Below the pieces are notes generated by a model, which ran no database searches, was not told the origin of the DNA, and was given only the letters and a program-made list of their open reading frames with translations. The position numbers and the translations under genes were made by a program. From Caryophanales bacterium (lineage in GTDB: Bacteria > Bacillota > Bacilli > Bacillales > DSM-4216): a stretch of DNA of 33,477 nucleotides. Shown piece after piece: positions 29,873 through 33,477 of this stretch; position 1 is the stretch's first letter; each line of letters opens with the position of its first letter. The stretch spans positions 1 through 33,477 of the forward strand of contig JADBKC010000018.1 of assembly GCA_014896555.1 (NCBI GenBank). The letters are read 5' to 3'.

Positions 29873-30889
29873 ATGAACAGAAAAAGGATGATAGCCTTGG
29901 CGATTGCGGCTATATTGTTCGGAGTTTCTGTCATTGTCAATTTAGCCAGCATCGCATTGACTTCTGACGTTGGAAGCTTTTTTGAAGGACTAACCAATCA
30001 AGATGGAAATTTCAATGAGAAAGTCATAGAGAAAGGAAATACATTGAGTAAAATTGCGGTTTTAGAAGTGAATGGAGTGATTCAAGATACGGGTTCGACT
30101 GCCTCATTTTTTGAGCCGGGCTACAACCACGAAAAGTTTATGAAAATGCTTGATAAAGTGGAGAATGATAAGAGCATCAAAGCGATTATTTTAAGAGTCA
30201 ATTCCCCGGGCGGCGGGGTGGCCGAAAGTGCAGAAATCCATGATAAATTAATGGAGATTAAGCAAAAGGCAAAAAAACCGATTTATGTTTCTATGGGCCC
30301 GACGGCGGCTTCGGGTGGCTATTATATTTCAACGGCCGGCGATAAAATTTTTGCCAGTCCTGAAACCATGACGGGTTCTTTAGGAGTGATTATGAACACA
30401 GTGGACTACTCCAAATTGGCGAAAAAGTTCGGTGTAGATTTTGTGACCGTAAAAAGCGGCCCTTACAAGGATATTGGCAGTTCTACACGCCCGATGACAG
30501 AGAAAGAGAAACAAATATTGCAAACAATGATTAATAACTCCTATCAACAATTTGTAAAAGTCATTTCAGAAGGACGGCATCTTCCTGAAGATCAGGTCAG
30601 AAAAATTGCCGACGGTCGTGTGTACGATGGCAGGCAGGCAAAGCAGCTTCACTTAATTGATGAGTTCGGTTACTTGGATGATACAATCAAACAGTTGAAA
30701 AAAGATAAAAAGTTGAGCGGCGCCGAAGTGTTTCGTTATGAAACAAACAACGGACTCTCTTCGCTTTTCGCCGCCAGCGCGCAAAAACTATTTCAAAAGG
30801 ACAGCGAATGGAACGTGCTGATGAATCTTTTGACTCACGCACAGTCTCCGCGGCTCATGTATTTATATTCTGAGGAGGGATCGTTATGA
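29873..30889 (+). CDS. sppA: Signal peptide peptidase SppA
   Basis: Signal anchor; RVNSPGGGVAESAEIHDKL, MGPTAASGGYYIS catalytic Ser/Lys motifs. Confidence 0.95.
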   Translation: MNRKRMIALAIAAILFGVSVIVNLASIALTSDVGSFFEGLTNQDGNFNEKVIEKGNTLSKIAVLEVNGVIQDTGSTASFFEPGYNHEKFMKMLDKVENDKSIKAIILRVNSPGGGVAESAEIHDKLMEIKQKAKKPIYVSMGPTAASGGYYISTAGDKIFASPETMTGSLGVIMNTVDYSKLAKKFGVDFVTVKSGPYKDIGSSTRPMTEKEKQILQTMINNSYQQFVKVISEGRHLPEDQVRKIADGRVYDGRQAKQLHLIDEFGYLDDTIKQLKKDKKLSGAEVFRYETNNGLSSLFAASAQKLFQKDSEWNVLMNLLTHAQSPRLMYLYSEEGSL

Positions 30890-31413
30890 ACGAATCAAGG
30901 CACGATTCCGAATTAGAAAAATCAATAGCTGCTGAAACGAAACAAGAGGCGGATGAAGGATATCGGAAAGACCAGAGCCCCCACTATGCTGGCTTTTGGA
31001 TGCGTTTTTGGGCGTACTTGCTTGATTTAATCGTGATTGGAAGCCTTAAACGGATATTGATTTTTCCTGTTTTTCGCGGCGATCTGCCCGTCTTTGCCCA
31101 TGATCTGTTTGCTCCCATCCATGTGGCGAGTGCCGTTCTCTTTTACGGGTACTTTCTTTTATTCACGAAATTCACCGGACAAACGATTGGGAAAATGGTA
31201 TTTGGCTTAAAAGTCGTCCCGCTTAAAGAAGAACGTCTAACTTGGCCTGTTGTCTTATTTCGGGAACTGATTGGACGCTTTACTATGACGACCATCGCAA
31301 TCCTGTATATCATGGTCGCCTTTATGCCGAAAAAACAAGGATTGCACGATTATTTCGCTGATACGGTCGTTTTACATGAGAAAACGGTGGAAGCTTTAAA
31401 ACCTGCTTCATAA
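30886..31413 (+). CDS. yteJ: RDD family membrane protein YteJ
   Basis: YAGFWMRFWAYLLDLIVIG RDD signature; start overlaps sppA stop. Confidence 0.9.
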   Translation: MNESRHDSELEKSIAAETKQEADEGYRKDQSPHYAGFWMRFWAYLLDLIVIGSLKRILIFPVFRGDLPVFAHDLFAPIHVASAVLFYGYFLLFTKFTGQTIGKMVFGLKVVPLKEERLTWPVVLFRELIGRFTMTTIAILYIMVAFMPKKQGLHDYFADTVVLHEKTVEALKPAS

Positions 31414-31433
31414 AGCAGGTTTATTTTTTTTTG
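31398..31433 (+). terminator. Intrinsic terminator after yteJ
   Basis: AAACCTGCTT cata AAGCAGGTTT ATTTTTTTTT. Confidence 0.9.
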
Positions 31434-31472
31434 ATTTGGCGATAATGGTTGAAAGGCAAGGGGGCAGCGGTG

Positions 31473-32171
31473 ATGGCAATCGTCATGACAATACTGATCT
31501 TGATCGTACTATTTATCGCCATTATTTCGGCAACGGTGCTTCATATCAATATCATTTTTTGCCATGAGAAAGAGAATGACTACGTTCAGATCCAACTAAA
31601 AATCTGGTTTGGCCTAATAAGATACACGATCAAACTGCCATTTTTGAAATTAGTAAAAAATCCAAAAAACAATGAATGGAATTTAGAATATGAAACCAAT
31701 GTTTCTCCCAAAAATCAAAAAAAGACGAAGTTCCATTCCCGAAACAACTTAACTCCGGAAGAACTGAGACAAATGATACATAAGGGAAGAGAATTTTTAA
31801 AAAATGTGAAGGATCTAAAGAAAATTTTGAAACACTTTTGTCGTCATATATCCGTTGATTCATTGGTGTGGGAATCGGTTGTCGGTGAAAAAAATGCTGC
31901 TTTGACTGGCATATTAACGGGGGCGTTATGGGCAGCCAAAGGGGAATTCATCGGTTTATTGAGCAAATGGATACGATTGAAGACGATGCCGAAGATAAAC
32001 GTTGTTCCATCTTTTCAAACTCCGTACACAAAGATTCGTCTTGAGTGTATGCTTCATTTTCGAATAGGATATGCTATTATTGCCGGGTTGAAAATCGTCC
32101 GTTTTTGGAAAGGAAAACAATTACAAGAACGTGAATCCTCATTCGTCAACGATCAAAATCAATCTATATGA
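31473..32171 (+). CDS. ytfI: DUF2953 family membrane protein YtfI
   Basis: N-terminal TM; synteny with ytfJ. Confidence 0.85.
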   Translation: MAIVMTILILIVLFIAIISATVLHINIIFCHEKENDYVQIQLKIWFGLIRYTIKLPFLKLVKNPKNNEWNLEYETNVSPKNQKKTKFHSRNNLTPEELRQMIHKGREFLKNVKDLKKILKHFCRHISVDSLVWESVVGEKNAALTGILTGALWAAKGEFIGLLSKWIRLKTMPKINVVPSFQTPYTKIRLECMLHFRIGYAIIAGLKIVRFWKGKQLQERESSFVNDQNQSI

Positions 32172-32188
32172 CAGGAGGTTGGATTTCC

Positions 32189-32692
32189 ATGTCGGAACAT
32201 CCGATTAAAGGTTTAATGACTACTGCAATGGAAAATTTAAAAGATATGATTGACGTAAACACTATTATCGGAGATCCCGTTGAAACACCGGATGGCAGCG
32301 TCATTTTAACCGTTTCAAAAGTTGGATTTGGTTTTGCCGCAGGTGGAAGCGAATTTAAACTAGATCAAGACAGGCAAAACGACCAAGAAGAAAACCTTCC
32401 TTTTGGAGGAGGAAGCGGCGGCGGTGTTTCCATCACACCGATTGCCTTTTTAATCGTTAACTCTCAAGGCTACAAAATGCTTCATGTAGATGAAAGCACT
32501 CATTTAATGGAGCGGATTTTGGATGTGGCACCAAATGCAATGGAGAAAATCCAAGGAATGTTTAAAAACAAAGATGGGGGAAACGCAAACCAAAACAACA
32601 GCCAAACGAACAATCAAAACAACCAAAACAACAATCAATATAACAGTCAAAACAATAGACAAGAGTCGCAAAATTTGGACTTTCATATTTAA
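32189..32692 (+). CDS. ytfJ: Sporulation protein YtfJ (GerW family) with Asn/Gln-rich tail
   Basis: HPIKGLMTTAMENLKDMIDVNTIIGDPVETPDGSVILTVSKVGFGFAAGGSEF. Confidence 0.94.
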   Translation: MSEHPIKGLMTTAMENLKDMIDVNTIIGDPVETPDGSVILTVSKVGFGFAAGGSEFKLDQDRQNDQEENLPFGGGSGGGVSITPIAFLIVNSQGYKMLHVDESTHLMERILDVAPNAMEKIQGMFKNKDGGNANQNNSQTNNQNNQNNNQYNSQNNRQESQNLDFHI

Positions 32693-32698
32693 ATGAAC

Positions 32699-32735
32699 AA
32701 AGGGGAGCTTTCTACATGGAAGCTGCCTTTTTTTA
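32699..32735 (+). terminator. Intrinsic terminator after ytfJ
   Basis: AAAGGGGAGCTT tctacatgg AAGCTGCCTTTTTTT. Confidence 0.8.
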
Positions 32736-32908
32736 AGATGCAACCTCAAAAATGGCTTTCTGTACATCCTATAAATGAATGGAAACCATCCTCTTTTATA
32801 AGGCAGCCCTTGTCGAAAAATCGGGGATGAAAAAAAACAGGACATTTGCATTTCTCTGCCGAATTTTTTTATGATGGGGTTATACATCCTAAATAGGAGG
32901 AAAATTAT

Positions 32909-33409
32909 ATGGCAAAAATTACATTCAAGGGAAATCCAGTCACTCTTTTAGGAAATGAAGTAAAAGTAGGGGATCAAGCACCTGACTTTACGGTACTGGC
33001 CAATGACTTATCAGAAGTCACATTATCTGACTATAAAGGAAGCGTGCGGATTTTAAGTTCTGTCCCATCTTTGGATACGGGTGTATGCGATGCTCAAACC
33101 CGCCGTTTTAATGAAGAAGCGGCCAAACTAGATGGAGTGAAAGTTTTGACGATATCAGCGGACCTTCCATTTGCCCAAAAACGCTGGTGTGCTTCCAGTG
33201 GATTGGAAAATGTCATTACGCTTTCTGACCACCGCGATCTTTCCTTTGGCAATGCCTATGGAGTCGTGATGAAAGAACTTCGTCTCCTAGCACGGGCTGT
33301 CTTTGTGGTTGACAGCAGCGATAAAATTACCTATGTTGAATATGTGAGCGAAGGAACGAATCATCCTGATTATGAAGCTGCCATCAAGGCTGCTAAGGAA
33401 GCAAAATAA
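32909..33409 (+). CDS. tpx: Thiol peroxidase (2-Cys peroxiredoxin)
   Basis: [45 protein letters not shown]; resolving Cys in FAQKRWCA. Confidence 0.95.
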   Translation: MAKITFKGNPVTLLGNEVKVGDQAPDFTVLANDLSEVTLSDYKGSVRILSSVPSLDTGVCDAQTRRFNEEAAKLDGVKVLTISADLPFAQKRWCASSGLENVITLSDHRDLSFGNAYGVVMKELRLLARAVFVVDSSDKITYVEYVSEGTNHPDYEAAIKAAKEAK

Positions 33410-33477
33410 TGAACGTCTAAAGCGGAAAATGTATCTTTTCGAATGGGCATTTAGGTATAAAAAGCGAGTCGAGGTTA

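Overview
This window is a core chromosomal segment of a Bacillaceae genome. Its gene order closely follows the Bacillus subtilis murC-ytxGHJ-aroA-ccpA-acuCBA/acsA-tyrS-rpsD-ytrP(dgcP)-ytsP-refZ-hisJ-ezrA-nifZ-thiI-sspA-ytcI-ytcJ-(rarD)-sppA-yteJ-ytfI-ytfJ-tpx region. About 25 genes are recognised from protein similarity. I saw no tRNA or rRNA genes, CRISPR arrays, transposases or phage modules. The best-supported regulatory elements are a tyrS T-box with a UAC specifier, the rpsD leader with a strong promoter, a CcpA cre-like site inside the first codons of acsA, and a set of intrinsic terminators. The unexplained signals lie in intergenic space. They are: a promoter-driven, apparently highly structured leader or ncRNA of about 260 nt upstream of ezrA; a rod-like structured element ending in a U-tract after murC; two decayed genes between murC and ytxG (an SDR remnant and an unidentified minus-strand ORF); a HXXEE-domain membrane protein gene broken by what looks like a one-base deletion in an A-run; and long untranslated leaders before dgcP and ytcI. 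I found no convincing new multigene system. The ezrA leader is the strongest candidate for something undescribed. All homology calls are from memory and were not searched.
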